The notes under the pieces were generated by a model, which saw nothing but the letters and a program-made list of their open reading frames with translations, did not search any database and was not told the DNA's origin. Shown here in pieces: positions 5,539 to 5,663 of a stretch of 5,663 nt of DNA. The stretch is from the NCBI GenBank assembly GCA_945787305.1, contig CALZIH010000201.1, positions 1 through 5,663 of the forward strand, given 5' to 3'. Position 1 is the first letter of the stretch; every line of letters begins with the position of its first letter. A program made the position numbers and the translations under genes. The DNA comes from an uncultured Desulfobulbaceae bacterium (GTDB lineage: Bacteria; Desulfobacterota; Desulfobulbia; Desulfobulbales; Desulfobulbaceae).

Positions 5539-5663
5539 CTACTTGACGCCCTTGCCAAGGTAACTTGTCAGCCGATTCAGGGCTGGCGAGCGGTCATCAC
5601 GGTCAATTTTTACCTCAATAAGGCTAAATCCATCCTTATACTCCTCGGCTTCTTGCAATGCAC
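5539..5663 (-). CDS. C-terminal fragment resembling a thiamine-diphosphate-dependent 2-keto-acid decarboxylase
   Basis: Only the last 40 complete codons are in the window; the frame enters at the right edge (first full codon 5661-5659) and ends at TAG 5541-5539. The peptide begins A-L-Q-E-A-E-E-Y and contains FSLIEVKIDRDDRSPALNRL. The pattern F-x-L-I-E-V followed by a D-x-S-P-A-L segment is typical of the extreme C-terminus of pyruvate or indolepyruvate decarboxylase-like enzymes, as I recall the family. No cofactor-binding motif is inside the window, so the assignment rests on the tail alone. No clear hairpin-plus-T terminator follows. The hydrolase gene is next on the same strand after a 149-base gap that carries its own likely promoter. 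Confidence 0.6.
   Translation of the reverse strand, partial: ALQEAEEYKDGFSLIEVKIDRDDRSPALNRLTSYLGKGVK

Overview
The window looks like a stretch of bacterial chromosome with moderate G+C content. It carries short housekeeping and stress-type genes with clear Shine-Dalgarno sites, and no mobile elements, RNA genes or CRISPR arrays are visible. The style of the genes, the mix (CBS/chloride-channel tail, RapZ-like domain, phasin, ABC1/UbiB kinase, YceH, nitroreductase) and above all a probable selenoprotein suggest an anaerobic or facultative proteobacterium or Desulfobacterota, perhaps a Desulfobulbales-type sulfur-metabolising bacterium. That taxonomic guess is inference from protein style only.

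Layout. From 1 to 2846 everything reads on the + strand: the C-terminal CBS domain of a truncated gene (1-240), a stand-alone RapZ C-terminal domain protein (295-711), a small phasin-like coiled-coil protein (740-1036), a hairpin-bearing spacer, and a 566-residue ABC1/UbiB kinase (1146-2846). Facing it, on the - strand, is the most important gene of the window: a DsbA/FrnE-family thioredoxin-fold protein (3456 down to 2869). Its reading frame is interrupted only once, by a TGA at codon 12, exactly where the family has the first cysteine of its CPFC active site. The bases just after the TGA can fold into a small hairpin resembling a bacterial SECIS: an unpaired U, three base pairs and a loop starting GG. 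The simplest reading is a UxxC selenoprotein. Ordinary gene calling would miss this and report only a 125-residue fragment or a pseudogene.

Upstream of it on the same strand is yceH (4231 down to 3578). An AT-rich divergent spacer separates yceH from a + strand nitroreductase (4399-4917). The nitroreductase meets a - strand alpha/beta hydrolase (5389 down to 4919) tail to tail with one base between them. The window ends with a - strand fragment (5663 down to 5539) that resembles the C-terminus of a thiamine-diphosphate-dependent 2-keto-acid decarboxylase.

Functionally there is no single obvious pathway. Redox chemistry recurs (Sec/Cys oxidoreductase, flavin nitroreductase, quinone-linked UbiB kinase), but nothing in the sequence proves these act together.
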